Source of the DNA: Symbioplanes lichenis
GTDB lineage: Bacteria > Actinomycetota > Actinomycetes > Mycobacteriales > Micromonosporaceae
Length of the DNA stretch: 64,000 nucleotides
Assembly (NCBI RefSeq): GCF_030709675.1
Contig: NZ_JAUZQD010000004.1
Location: forward strand, 62,001 to 126,000
Direction of reading: 5' to 3'
How positions within the stretch are numbered: position 1 is the first letter of the stretch; the number at the start of each line of letters is the position of its first letter. Positions 50,330 to 57,718 of the stretch are shown piece after piece. The translations under genes were made by a program, and so were the position numbers. The notes under the pieces are model-generated. The model did not search any database and was not told the origin of the DNA. It saw nothing but the letters and a program-made list of their open reading frames with translations.

Positions 50330-50826
50330 GCGCGGGGCTGGCGGGCGCCCTGGTCGCGTGGGGCTGGCAGGCGCCCTCGTCGCGTGGGCTGACGGGCACC
50401 CTCGTCGCGTGGGCTGACGGACGCCTTGGTCGCGCAGGGCTGACGGGCACCCTGGTCGCGCGGGGCTGACGGCACCCACGCCGCGCGGGGCTGACGGACG
50501 CCCTCGTCGCGCGGGCTGACGGGCACCCACGCCGCGCAGGGCTGACGGACGCCCTCGCCGCGCAGGGCTGACGGACGCCCTCGTCGCGCGGGCTGACGGG
50601 CACCCACGCCGCGCAGGGCTGACGGACGCCCTCGCCGCGCAGGGCTGACGGACGCCCTCGTCGCGCGGGCTGGCGGGAACCCTCGCCGCGCAGGGCTGGC
50701 AGGCGCCCTCGCCGCGCAGGGCTGGCAGGCACCCTCGCCGCGCAGGGCTGGCAGGCACCCTCGCCGCGCGCGCTGGCGGACGCCCTGGTCGCCTTAGTCG
50801 CGTGGGGCTGGGGAGCGCCCCGACTC
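50330..50826. repeat. Eighteen-copy 25-26-bp minisatellite with 77-bp higher-order repeat
   Basis: Units of 25 or 26 bp run without gaps from 50330 to about 50790, plus one degenerate copy to 50826. The consensus starts GCGCAGGGCTGACGG and ends in either ACGCCCTCGYC or CACCCACGCC. A block of three units (77 bp) at 50509-50585 is repeated exactly at 50586-50662, showing a recent duplication. From 50663 the core changes from CTGACGG to CTGGCGG/CTGGCAG, so the array has an older and a younger half. No spacers, no cas genes. Confidence 0.9.
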
Positions 50827-50985
50827 GCCTTGGTCGCCCGGGTGAGCTGCCCGCCTCGCCGATGCGCCTCCGGCCACGAGCCTTTCCCGATAACGGCCGC
50901 TGTGCCGCTTTCCGCGGTGCCGCCCTCTCAGGCGGGCTCACCGAAGCACGATTATCACGAGTCACCCGAAAAGGAGGTGCCCAGA

Positions 50986-51498
50986 CTATTCCGGCTCTTG
51001 CTTCGGAGTCAAGTTGGCGGATTCTGGTTGCTCAATGAATGCTCGGGTGAGGCGGTCATGAATGTCGCGGCTGAATGGGCTGGTTTCGTCCGGGGTCACG
51101 ACCGTGATGAGCGACAGGCCGGCAGTGATGAGCACTGCGTCGTAGGGGTCGGGGCGGGAGGCCGGGTCCTCGGTGAGGGAGATCGTTGTCGCGGGGTGTG
51201 GGAGCGGGCGGTACAGGACCGCGAACGGGCCCTCGCCGTCCGGCCTGAGGTCGTAGCCGTAGTCGTCCCAGTCCTGCTCCATCGTGGCGTCGCGGGCGAC
51301 GTAGAGTTCGCCGGCTTCGGGGGCCACGTCGCCGCGGGCTCGGGGCCAGGGCAGGAAGGGGTCGATGCCGGTCTCTTCCGCCGTGCTCCGCCCGACCAGC
51401 ATGGCCGGCCAGCGGGTGTGCAGGGCGTCCAGCATGGCGCGGATGCCGGGGCCGGCGGGCGACCGGGCGATGATGACGCTGTCGTATCCGGTGACCAT
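50986..51498 (-). CDS. Hypothetical protein
   Basis: The product has 170 residues from ATG 51498, with GAAGG upstream. Sequence features: a beta-rich start VTGYDSVIIARSPAGPGIRAMLDALHTRWPAML, acidic patches (DATMEQDWDDYGYD), a central FAVLYRPLPHP strand, and an amphipathic C-terminal helix SRDIHDRLTRAFIEQ. No signal peptide, membrane span or catalytic motif. Looks like an immunity- or SUKH-like small alpha/beta protein in composition, but I cannot place it in a family. It lies isolated between two repeat arrays. Confidence 0.6.
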   Translation of the reverse strand: MVTGYDSVIIARSPAGPGIRAMLDALHTRWPAMLVGRSTAEETGIDPFLPWPRARGDVAPEAGELYVARDATMEQDWDDYGYDLRPDGEGPFAVLYRPLPHPATTISLTEDPASRPDPYDAVLITAGLSLITVVTPDETSPFSRDIHDRLTRAFIEQPESANLTPKQEPE

Positions 51499-51689
51499 GT
51501 GGCTGCCTTCGGACGGGTGTCGACCTTCGAGGGAACACAGATACCGCAGCGCGGCGGCGGGTGCATCCGCATTTCGGCGAGCTCGCGGGGCCCCGGCTCG
51601 CGCCGGCGCCGCCGACTCGGACCGTCCGCACGCAGAGAGACATGGCGACACGGGAGGGGTGGGCTGGTGCCGGGCGGCGACGCGAGGTG

Positions 51690-51791
51690 GCCGCCGCCCG
51701 GGTGGGGTCAGGGTGGGCGGGGAGGGTCAAGCCGCCGCCCGGGTGGGGTCAAGGTGGGCGGAGGGGCAAGCCGCCGCCCGGGTGGGGTCAG
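51690..51791. repeat. 39-41-bp tandem repeat reaching into a stop codon
   Basis: Units start at 51690, 51731 and 51770 and open with GCCGCCGCCCGGGTGGGGTC. The spacer GGTGGGCGG..GGGTCAA varies by two bases in length. The third unit contains TCA at 51788-51790, the TGA stop (minus strand) of the 286-residue gene. The rest of 51499-51689 shows no gene or structure that I can support. Confidence 0.8.
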
Positions 51792-52648
51792 GCCGCGCGG
51801 GGTCGGCGGCGGCGGGTCAGGGCGAAGCCGATGATGCCGGTGAGGGCGGCGAGGATGCCGCCGCCTGCGGTCCAGATCCAGCGGGACGAGAATTCGGGGA
51901 GCCAGCCGTCGTCGTCTTCTTCGGCCAGGGGTGGGATCGTCCCGTTGACGGTGCCGGGGCTGTTTTCGGGGTTCAGGGGGGCGGCGAGGATGCCTTGGTC
52001 GTCGCCCGTGTCGCCCTTGGGGGCGGCCAGGGTGAGGTGGACCTTGATGGGGAGGCCGAGGTCCTGGTCCGGGAGGAGGGAGCTGGACAGCCGCACGTAG
52101 TAGGTGCCGGGCAGCGGGTCGCCGTCGGACGGTTCGGCCCACGAGCGGACCTGGCGGAGCTGACAGCGGAGGGCGACGCTCGTGGCTTCCTTGGCGGCGC
52201 GGGGGCTCTGGTCGCCGGCTACGCAGGGCTGGCGGCGGCGGAGGCCGTCGAAGACTTCGACGGTCCAGGACTGGGTGCCGTGGCGGTCGGTTGCCGGGGG
52301 CAGGGCGACCTCGGCGGTGAGGTCGGGGCGCTGACCGGCTTCGGCGGCGAACGACCAGTAGAGGTAGTCGCCGGTCACGGCCGGGACGTCGACGGGGCGG
52401 CCCGGGGTGACGGGCACGGCGGTCAGGAACGAGGTGCCCGCGATGGTGACGGGCGTCGACGGCGCCGGGGACGGGTCGGCGAGGGCGGGCGTCGCCCCCA
52501 GCGCGGCCACAGTGATGCCGGCCAGCGCGGCGCCCGCCAGCGCGGCGCGGGTCAGGACGGCCCGGCTCAGCGCAGCGCCGGCGAGTGCGGCGCGGGTCGA
52601 CCGGGCGGCCAGCGCGGCACGGGTGAGGGGGGTGGTCGGGTGCTTCAT
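51788..52648 (-). CDS. Secreted, C-terminally membrane-anchored protein, partner of the VWA protein
   Basis: The product has 286 residues. ATG 52648 shares its A with the upstream stop and has GGAGG 6 bases before. The signal region is unusually long, with Ala/Leu/Arg repeats (ALAARSTRAALAGAALSRAVL). The ectodomain has VTGDYLYWSFAAEAGQRPDLTAEVALPP and GTYYVRLSSSLL strands, a PPC-like beta-sandwich pattern. A C-terminal helix WIWTAGGGILAALTGIIGFAL and RRRRP anchor follow. Cys occurs in RRRQPCVAGD and RCQLR. A degraded fragment of its middle lies at 48891-49034. Its partner at 52648-53982 has the same sandwich-plus-anchor plan, so the two may form a surface complex. Confidence 0.72.
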   Translation of the reverse strand: MKHPTTPLTRAALAARSTRAALAGAALSRAVLTRAALAGAALAGITVAALGATPALADPSPAPSTPVTIAGTSFLTAVPVTPGRPVDVPAVTGDYLYWSFAAEAGQRPDLTAEVALPPATDRHGTQSWTVEVFDGLRRRQPCVAGDQSPRAAKEATSVALRCQLRQVRSWAEPSDGDPLPGTYYVRLSSSLLPDQDLGLPIKVHLTLAAPKGDTGDDQGILAAPLNPENSPGTVNGTIPPLAEEDDDGWLPEFSSRWIWTAGGGILAALTGIIGFALTRRRRPRAA

Positions 52649-53982
52649 CAGTTCCTCCAGGTGGCGACCCACCAGCGGGTGAGCCAGCCGGCCAGGACGC
52701 CGGCGATCAGGCCGGCGAGACCGAGGACGAGCAGGAGCAGGAAGCCGCGGCCCAGGCCGGGGGCGTCCGGGGCGTGCGAGGCCGGGGTCAGGCCGATGGT
52801 CAGTTCGAGGGGCATGCCGGGCTGGGCCGACGAGGTGCTCGACGCGAAGGAGTTGCTGACGACCAGGCACACCTCGGTCGGGGCGGGCGGGGTCTCGTCA
52901 TCGTCGTCGCCCCAGCCGAAGAGGCCGCCGGAGTCGGAATCGGAAGTGGGAGCGGAGTTGGCCGTGGAAGTGGACCCCGACGGTTGGGGGCCGGCTTCTT
53001 CCGCGGCGGACCAGCGGAGGCCGGTCGAGAGGACGTCGGAGCGGCCGCTGCCCGCGTCGGTGCCGCGGACGAGCTCGCGCGGACCGACGGTGGCGGCGAG
53101 GAGGATGCCGTAGTCGCGGGCCACCTGGCGGTCGATCGCGATGCTGACCGAGGCGCGCAGCTCCTGGCCGGCCTGGACGGGGACCCTGTAGAAACGGTGC
53201 TCGCCGATGCGCTCGCGGTCGGTGTAGACGCCGGGCGTCAGGGTCGGTGCGCCGTCGCACGAGTCGGTGCCGGTGACGGGGGCCGGGGCCACGGGCGGGG
53301 GCACGGCGGCGCGGTCGACGAGTTGCTTGATCCGGTCGGTCAGCTCTTCCTCGCTCTGCGCCGCGGTGTACGTACCCCCGGTGGCAGTGGAAATGCAGAC
53401 GAGCTGCTTGCGCGTCTTCTCGTCCGGGGTGAGGCCGAGCGTGTCCACGACGAGGCTGGTGCCCTGGGCCGCCAGCTCGCGCGCGACCGTGCACGGATCC
53501 GGCGGGGTGCACGTGTCCTCGCCGTCGGTGATCAGCACGATGCGCCGGGAGCCGCCGTCGCCGAGGTCCTCGGCCGCCTTGCGGAGTGCGAGACCCACGG
53601 GCGTGAAGCCGGTCGGCTTGAGGTCCGCGATCGCGGCCTTCGCGGCCGACCGGTCGACCTGGCCGACCGGGACGATCTGCTGCGTGTCCTTGCAGCCCTT
53701 CTTCTTGTCGTCGCCCGGGTAGGTCGCGCCGAGCACCCGGATGCCGAGCTGGGTGGTCTCCGGCAGCGCGTCGACGGTCGCGTTGAACGCGCGCTTGGCG
53801 ACGGCGATGCGGGTCTCGCCGTCGATGTCGGCGGCCCGCATGGACCCGCTGACGTCGAGGACCAGCTCGACCCGGGGCGCCTCCGGCTCGCCCGGCTCCG
53901 CGAGCGCCGGGCCCGCACCCAGCGTGACGGACAGGCCGACAAGTCCGAGGACGCCCATGAGGGACAGTCTTCTGTGGATCAC
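52648..53982 (-). CDS. Secreted, membrane-anchored von Willebrand factor A protein
   Basis: The product has 444 residues from GTG 53982. A signal peptide (HRRLSLMGVLGLVGLSVTLGAGPALA) leads to a VWA domain with the metal site LVLDVSGSMR (DxSxS at 43-47), Thr in TGFTPVGLAL and Asp in LITDGEDTC. A beta-sandwich with HRFYRVPVQAGQELRASVSIA comes next, then an acidic Ser/Asp/Gly linker (GGLFGWGDDDDE) and a C-terminal helix LLLLVLGLAGLIAGVLAGWL. It likely binds a ligand on the cell surface through Mg2+/Ca2+. The next gene overlaps by one base and shares the same architecture. Confidence 0.85.
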   Translation of the reverse strand: MIHRRLSLMGVLGLVGLSVTLGAGPALAEPGEPEAPRVELVLDVSGSMRAADIDGETRIAVAKRAFNATVDALPETTQLGIRVLGATYPGDDKKKGCKDTQQIVPVGQVDRSAAKAAIADLKPTGFTPVGLALRKAAEDLGDGGSRRIVLITDGEDTCTPPDPCTVARELAAQGTSLVVDTLGLTPDEKTRKQLVCISTATGGTYTAAQSEEELTDRIKQLVDRAAVPPPVAPAPVTGTDSCDGAPTLTPGVYTDRERIGEHRFYRVPVQAGQELRASVSIAIDRQVARDYGILLAATVGPRELVRGTDAGSGRSDVLSTGLRWSAAEEAGPQPSGSTSTANSAPTSDSDSGGLFGWGDDDDETPPAPTEVCLVVSNSFASSTSSAQPGMPLELTIGLTPASHAPDAPGLGRGFLLLLVLGLAGLIAGVLAGWLTRWWVATWRN

Positions 53983-54028
53983 GCGGCAAGATCATAAGGG
54001 GCACCGGCGCCGGCCCCGCGCCCGACCC

Positions 54029-55138
54029 TTAGACCGGCATGAATACGCTGGTCACCGGCACCACGGCCACGAGATCGTGCGCCGCCGCGACATCCACGGC
54101 GAGGGTCTGATCCATGGTCCTCAGCCCGCGGGGCCGGGATTCGGTCGCCCGGAGCGGGCGGAGATCTGCGACCGATTCTGTACGTACGGTGCCGAGCGCC
54201 GCCTCCACGCTGCCCGCCTCGGGCTCCCCCAGCGCCACGTCGAGCACCGTGGCACCGCGCGGGTCGTCCCGGTCGGGCACCCGCGTCGACGTGCGCCCGC
54301 CCCCACTCGTCACAGCGATGCTGACGTAGTCGTCGCCGAGCTCGGCCGCGAGGTGGGCACCCAGCACCGGCAGCCGCAACCCGCCCGCCTCCACGGGAAT
54401 GCGCTGGATGTGGTTGTTCGCCGCCCCGATGACGATCTTGGCGCCGGGATCCCGGAGGAGGTGCCGGACGGTGGCGGCCATGGCGGCGTCCCGGACATTG
54501 ACCTCGTACGCGCCGGTCGCCTGGGCGCGCAGCTGCTGGTCGAGCAGGACGGCGAGGCGCAACTCGTGCCGGAGGGCCGCCGTCACGCCCACCGTCACCT
54601 CGGCGCGCGCGGACAGCTCGGCCAGGAGCACGGTCAAGCGGTCGCGGTCGGCTTGCGGCAGGAATGCGTACGCGGCGAAGGCGGGCATGGTGAACGGACC
54701 GGCCCACTTCTCCGCCTCCCCGCGCACCCGGTCGACGAGCTCCGGATCCAGCTGCGTGGCGGCGTGCTCCAGCGCCGGGAGCAGCGAAGCCAGATCGGCC
54801 GGCAGGTCGAGCCCGGCGTAGCGCAGAGTCGACTCCGATCGCATCCACCGGACCATCTCCCGCAGCGCCGGATCCGGCCCGAACCGGTACGTGAACCCGT
54901 CCACGGGATACTCGCCGGGCCCACCCTGGATCCACGCGTCCACGGCCAGGCCCTCGGAGAAGCCGGACTCGTGGGCGTACACGGTGAAGCCGAGCTCCTC
55001 GTGCAGCCGCCGCAGCATGCGGTGCCGCAGCGCGTGGTACTCGGGGATGAAGTGGGCGGACTCCCCGATCGCGACCACCCGCGCGGAGCCGATCAGCGTC
55101 TTCAGGTCGTCGAGGGGCAGAACGGACAGCGCTGTCAT
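54029..55138 (-). CDS. Erythromycin-esterase family protein
   Basis: The product has 369 residues from ATG 55138; ATG 55147 is also possible. IGESAHFIPEYHALRHRML (Glu26, His29) and YAHESGFSEG (Glu57) are the EreA/B-type active-site motifs, and GAANNHIQR carries a later His. LVDRVRGEAEKWAGP and VLLDQQL are further family features. Ere enzymes open the macrolactone ring of erythromycin; most actinobacterial homologues have unknown substrates, so resistance is not implied. The reading frame stays open far upstream to 56419, but that part is antisense to the S51 gene. Divergent from the S51 gene by 39 bp. Confidence 0.85.
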   Translation of the reverse strand: MTALSVLPLDDLKTLIGSARVVAIGESAHFIPEYHALRHRMLRRLHEELGFTVYAHESGFSEGLAVDAWIQGGPGEYPVDGFTYRFGPDPALREMVRWMRSESTLRYAGLDLPADLASLLPALEHAATQLDPELVDRVRGEAEKWAGPFTMPAFAAYAFLPQADRDRLTVLLAELSARAEVTVGVTAALRHELRLAVLLDQQLRAQATGAYEVNVRDAAMAATVRHLLRDPGAKIVIGAANNHIQRIPVEAGGLRLPVLGAHLAAELGDDYVSIAVTSGGGRTSTRVPDRDDPRGATVLDVALGEPEAGSVEAALGTVRTESVADLRPLRATESRPRGLRTMDQTLAVDVAAAHDLVAVVPVTSVFMPV

Positions 55139-55177
55139 GGCCCGCATCTTGTCGTACCCCGGCGCTACGGTGCCACC

Positions 55178-55900
55178 GTGAAGCTGCTTCTCACCTCGTC
55201 CGGCGTCACGAACGACAGCATCCGCGCCGCGCTCGTCCGGCTGCTGGGCAAGCCGATCGCCGAGGCGAGTGCGCTCTTCGTGCCCACGGGGGTCTATCCG
55301 TTCCCCGGCGGCGCCGGCTCCGCCTGGCAGGCGCTGGCCGGTGAGCAGGCCGGGCGGCTGGCCGGGCTGGGGTGGCGGTCGCTGGGGGTCCTGGAGCTGA
55401 CGGCGCTGCCGCACCTCGGCGAGGCGGCCTGGATGCCCGCCGTCCGGGCGGCCGACGCGCTGCTGGTGTGGGGCGGCGACCCGCTGTTCCTGGCCGGCTG
55501 GATGCGGCGCTCCGGGCTGGCCGGGCTGCTGCCGGCGCTGCGCCCCGAGGCCGTCTATGTCGGCGTGAGCGCCGGGGCGATGGCGGCCACCGGCACCTTC
55601 GTGGAGACCTACGACGAGGTGCCGGCCGGAAGCGAGGGGGTACGCCTCGAGGGGGACGCCGGCCGGTTCCTGGTCACCGGCCGGGGCGTGGGACTGGTCG
55701 ACGTGGCGGTCATCCCGCACTTCGGGCATCCGCGCCACCCCGACGCGTCCCCGGCCGGCGCGGAGAGGTGGGCGGCCCACATTCCGGCGCCCACCTACGC
55801 GATCGACAACGACACCGCCCTCACCGTGGTCGACGGCGTCGTCGAGGTCGTCTCGGAAGGGCGGTGGCGACTGTTCACTCCGGCGGACCGGCCAGAGTGA
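55178..55900 (+). CDS. Peptidase S51 / type 1 glutamine amidotransferase-like protein
   Basis: The product has 240 residues from GTG 55178. KLLLTSSGVTNDSIRAALVRLLG begins the fold; LVWGGDPLFL is the family's GGN-like loop and GVSAGAMAA places the nucleophile Ser131. IPHFGHPRHP provides the catalytic His region. Members include dipeptidase E (Asp-Xaa) and cyanophycinase; this is the short PepE-like form. Which substrate is used is unknown. Its end overlaps a possible degraded gene on the other strand. Confidence 0.82.
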   Translation: MKLLLTSSGVTNDSIRAALVRLLGKPIAEASALFVPTGVYPFPGGAGSAWQALAGEQAGRLAGLGWRSLGVLELTALPHLGEAAWMPAVRAADALLVWGGDPLFLAGWMRRSGLAGLLPALRPEAVYVGVSAGAMAATGTFVETYDEVPAGSEGVRLEGDAGRFLVTGRGVGLVDVAVIPHFGHPRHPDASPAGAERWAAHIPAPTYAIDNDTALTVVDGVVEVVSEGRWRLFTPADRPE

Positions 55901-56200
55901 CCGACGGTTGCTCGTGCCGACGAAGTCCGCGACGAAGCCGGTCGCCGGGTGCAGAGAGACGTCGGTGGTGCGCGGCGAGCTGCTCGACGCGTAGGCGAGC
56001 AACCCGCCCAGCACCGCCCCGAGCACCGCGGTCATGGCCGAGAGGGCGATGACCGCGGCCGGACGCGTCGAGGACGTGGCAGTCGCCGAGGGCGCTGAGG
56101 CCGTCGTGGCCGGCGGCGTTGATCTCGTCCTGGCTCGAGGCGTCCGGCCGCGCGGAGCCGACCTCCGCCACTGAGCTGGGCGGACCGCTGGGGGGATCAT
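55875..56200 (-). pseudogene. Possible frameshifted small membrane-protein gene
   Basis: ATG 56200 has GGGAAG 6 bases upstream and starts a frame with a Thr/Ala/Arg-rich N-terminus, one membrane helix (AAVIALSAMTAVLGAVLGGLLAYA) and then DVSLHPATGFVADFVGT. Beyond this the frame continues without stop into the antisense of the S51 gene. A shift of one base near 55910 would instead give a short ending PSVTLAGPPE and a stop at 55875. Both the gene and the frameshift are tentative. If real, it overlaps the S51 gene tail-to-tail. Confidence 0.35.
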
Positions 56201-56234
56201 GGTCGCTTCCCGGGCGACCGGGCGCTGACCATTG

Positions 56235-56269
56235 CGGAACCGGGGCGAGAACTCCCCGCCCCGGTTCCG
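56235..56269 (-). terminator. 13-bp hairpin terminator
   Basis: CGGAACCGGGGCG (56235-56247) pairs perfectly with 56257-56269 around a 9-base loop. It lies 14 bp after the stop of the small Pro/Asp-rich gene on the minus strand and before the possible membrane-protein gene. Confidence 0.65.
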
Positions 56270-56282
56270 GACATCCGGGTAG

Positions 56283-56468
56283 TTAAGCCGGTTCGGGGAC
56301 CGATCCGGGCTCGTCCGGGACGACGACCGGCTCGTCCGGCGCCGGCTCGTGCGGGGCGGGCGGCAGCGGGTCCGGAGCGCCCGGCTCGAGCTCGCCCGGG
56401 TCGTCCGGGATGGGCGCACCCGGGTCCAGCGGCGGGTAGCGGTCGGGATCGGTGTCGATCCGGGGCAT
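56283..56468 (-). CDS. Small Pro/Asp/Glu-rich protein
   Basis: The product has 61 residues from ATG 56468, preceded by GGAGAGGAGACGAGGG, a very purine-rich ribosome site. Composition is dominated by Pro, Asp, Glu and Ala (DTDPDRYPPLDPGAP, EPVVVPDEPG), with no hydrophobic core, so it is probably intrinsically disordered. No family was recognised. A proper terminator follows. The 190 bp upstream (to 56658) hold no gene, only a short CGCGGCTGAGGTGG direct repeat near 56520-56550. Confidence 0.6.
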   Translation of the reverse strand: MPRIDTDPDRYPPLDPGAPIPDDPGELEPGAPDPLPPAPHEPAPDEPVVVPDEPGSVPEPA

Positions 56469-56658
56469 CCCTCGTCTCCTCTCCTGGGGCGACGCTCCTC
56501 GGCGACGCGCCCGAGGCGGGTCGCGGCTGAGGTGGATCGCGGCTGAGGTGGTGGTTCGCTCTTGAGGTGGTTTCAAGATCCCTACCCCCGGGGGTACGCG
56601 CACAAACCGGCCGATGGGAGGAAACGGACACGATCCGGATCGGTGGCATCGTGGGGAC

Positions 56659-57636
56659 ATGCTCATTGATCTTCACCGGCACCTCGAGGGCACCCTGCGC
56701 GTCGCCACCACGGTCGAGCTGGCCCAGCGGTACGGGCATCCGCTCGCGACCGCCGCCGACCCGGAGTCCCTGCTCGTGGCGCACGGGCCGCTCGGCGGGC
56801 TGGTCCCGTACCTGGACAAGGTCGACGCCGCCCCCAGCGCGTTCCGCACCGCGGAGGACTGGCACCGCGCCGGCCGCGAGGCGGTGCTGGACGCGGCGGC
56901 GGACGGGCTCGGCTATCTGGAGCTGCGGTTCAGCCCGTGGTTCATCCGGCAGGAGACGGGCCTGGCGCCGGAGGCGGTGATCGACGCGGTCGCCGACGGC
57001 GTGGCGGCGGCCTCGCGCGAGACCGAGATGCCCGTGGCGCTGATCGGCATCCTGCTGCGGGACCTCGGGCCCGGCCAGGGCGACGCGCAGGTGTCGACCC
57101 TGCTCTCCCGGCGCGACACGTTCTGCGCGGTGGATCTCGCGGGCAACGAGGCCGGGGTGCCCGCGGCCGAGTTCGCGCCCGCGTTCCGGCGCGCCCGCGA
57201 CGCCGGGCTCCACGTCACCGTGCACGCCGGGGAGGCCGCCGGGCCGGAGAGCGTCCGCGCGGCGATCGAGCATCTGGGCGCCGAGCGCATCGGGCACGGC
57301 GTGCGCTCGGTGGAGGACCCGGCGCTGCTGGAGCTGCTGGCCGCGCGGGGCATCACGTGCGAGGTGGCGCTGACCAGCAACCTGCACACCAGCGTCGCGG
57401 CGAGCTACGCGACGCATCCGATCAAGCGACTGCTCGCGGCCGGGGTGCCGGTGGCCCTGGCGACCGACGACCCGCGGACGTCGGGGATCACGCTGTCCGG
57501 CGAGTACGCGGCCGCCCGCGCCGAGGCCGGCCTGAGCGCGCACGATATCCAGCGGATCGCCGCGTACGCCGCGAAAGCCGCCTTCACCCGGGGATCGCAA
57601 CCGTCCGGGTTGCCATTGGGTGGCGCGGTGTCCTAG
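56659..57636 (+). CDS. Adenosine-deaminase-family enzyme
   Basis: The product has 325 residues from ATG 56659; upstream in-frame ATG 56614 lacks a ribosome site. Zinc ligands His6 and His8 (DLHRHLEG), His189 with catalytic Glu192 (VHAGE), His213 (RIGHG) and Asp270-Asp271 (ATDDPRTSG) are all present. These are the hallmarks of adenosine/adenine deaminases (AMP deaminase superfamily), which hydrolyse 6-aminopurines. Length is close to bacterial Add (~330). Actinomycetes also use relatives for aminodeoxyfutalosine deamination in menaquinone biosynthesis, so the exact substrate needs testing. The MFS gene follows after 82 bp. Confidence 0.87.
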   Translation: MLIDLHRHLEGTLRVATTVELAQRYGHPLATAADPESLLVAHGPLGGLVPYLDKVDAAPSAFRTAEDWHRAGREAVLDAAADGLGYLELRFSPWFIRQETGLAPEAVIDAVADGVAAASRETEMPVALIGILLRDLGPGQGDAQVSTLLSRRDTFCAVDLAGNEAGVPAAEFAPAFRRARDAGLHVTVHAGEAAGPESVRAAIEHLGAERIGHGVRSVEDPALLELLAARGITCEVALTSNLHTSVAASYATHPIKRLLAAGVPVALATDDPRTSGITLSGEYAAARAEAGLSAHDIQRIAAYAAKAAFTRGSQPSGLPLGGAVS

Positions 57637-57718
57637 CGCCGAAGCACCCCGGGAACGCTTCCCGAACAGGCACGTGTCGCCGAGAGCCGGCGCACGTGTC
57701 TGTGGAGGTGCAGCTGCC

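Larger units (their letters stand above)
49659..50985. other. 1.3-kb gene-free region filled with tandem repeats
   Basis: No convincing gene is visible between the DinB gene and the 170-residue gene. Two arrays fill it: a 30-bp array at 49888-50186 and a 25-26-bp array at 50330-50826. Between them lies ~140 bp without repeat and after them ~160 bp containing a few A+T richer stretches. Long open frames on both strands come from the repeats, are rich in Arg/Pro/Ala and lack ribosome sites. A GATC-free, purine-poor composition is not evident; the region is simply GC-rich and repetitive. Confidence 0.6.

Noticed and set aside
49773..50417. 214-residue repeat protein gene and the 358-residue minus-strand frame over the same region
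   Set aside because: Both come from minisatellites whose periods keep frames open; no ribosome site, no codon-position bias visible, equal openness of several frames.
50330..50826. CRISPR array
   Set aside because: Units of 25-26 bp adjoin directly without unique spacers and there are no cas genes. The same holds for the other arrays.
54029..55138. Proven macrolide-resistance gene
   Set aside because: The Ere-family motifs are intact, but most actinobacterial homologues have unknown substrates, so a resistance role is not claimed.
54029..56419. 796-residue frame fusing the erythromycin esterase to upstream sequence
   Set aside because: Only the part from 55138 shows family motifs; the middle is antisense to the S51 gene. 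A fusion protein is not supported.
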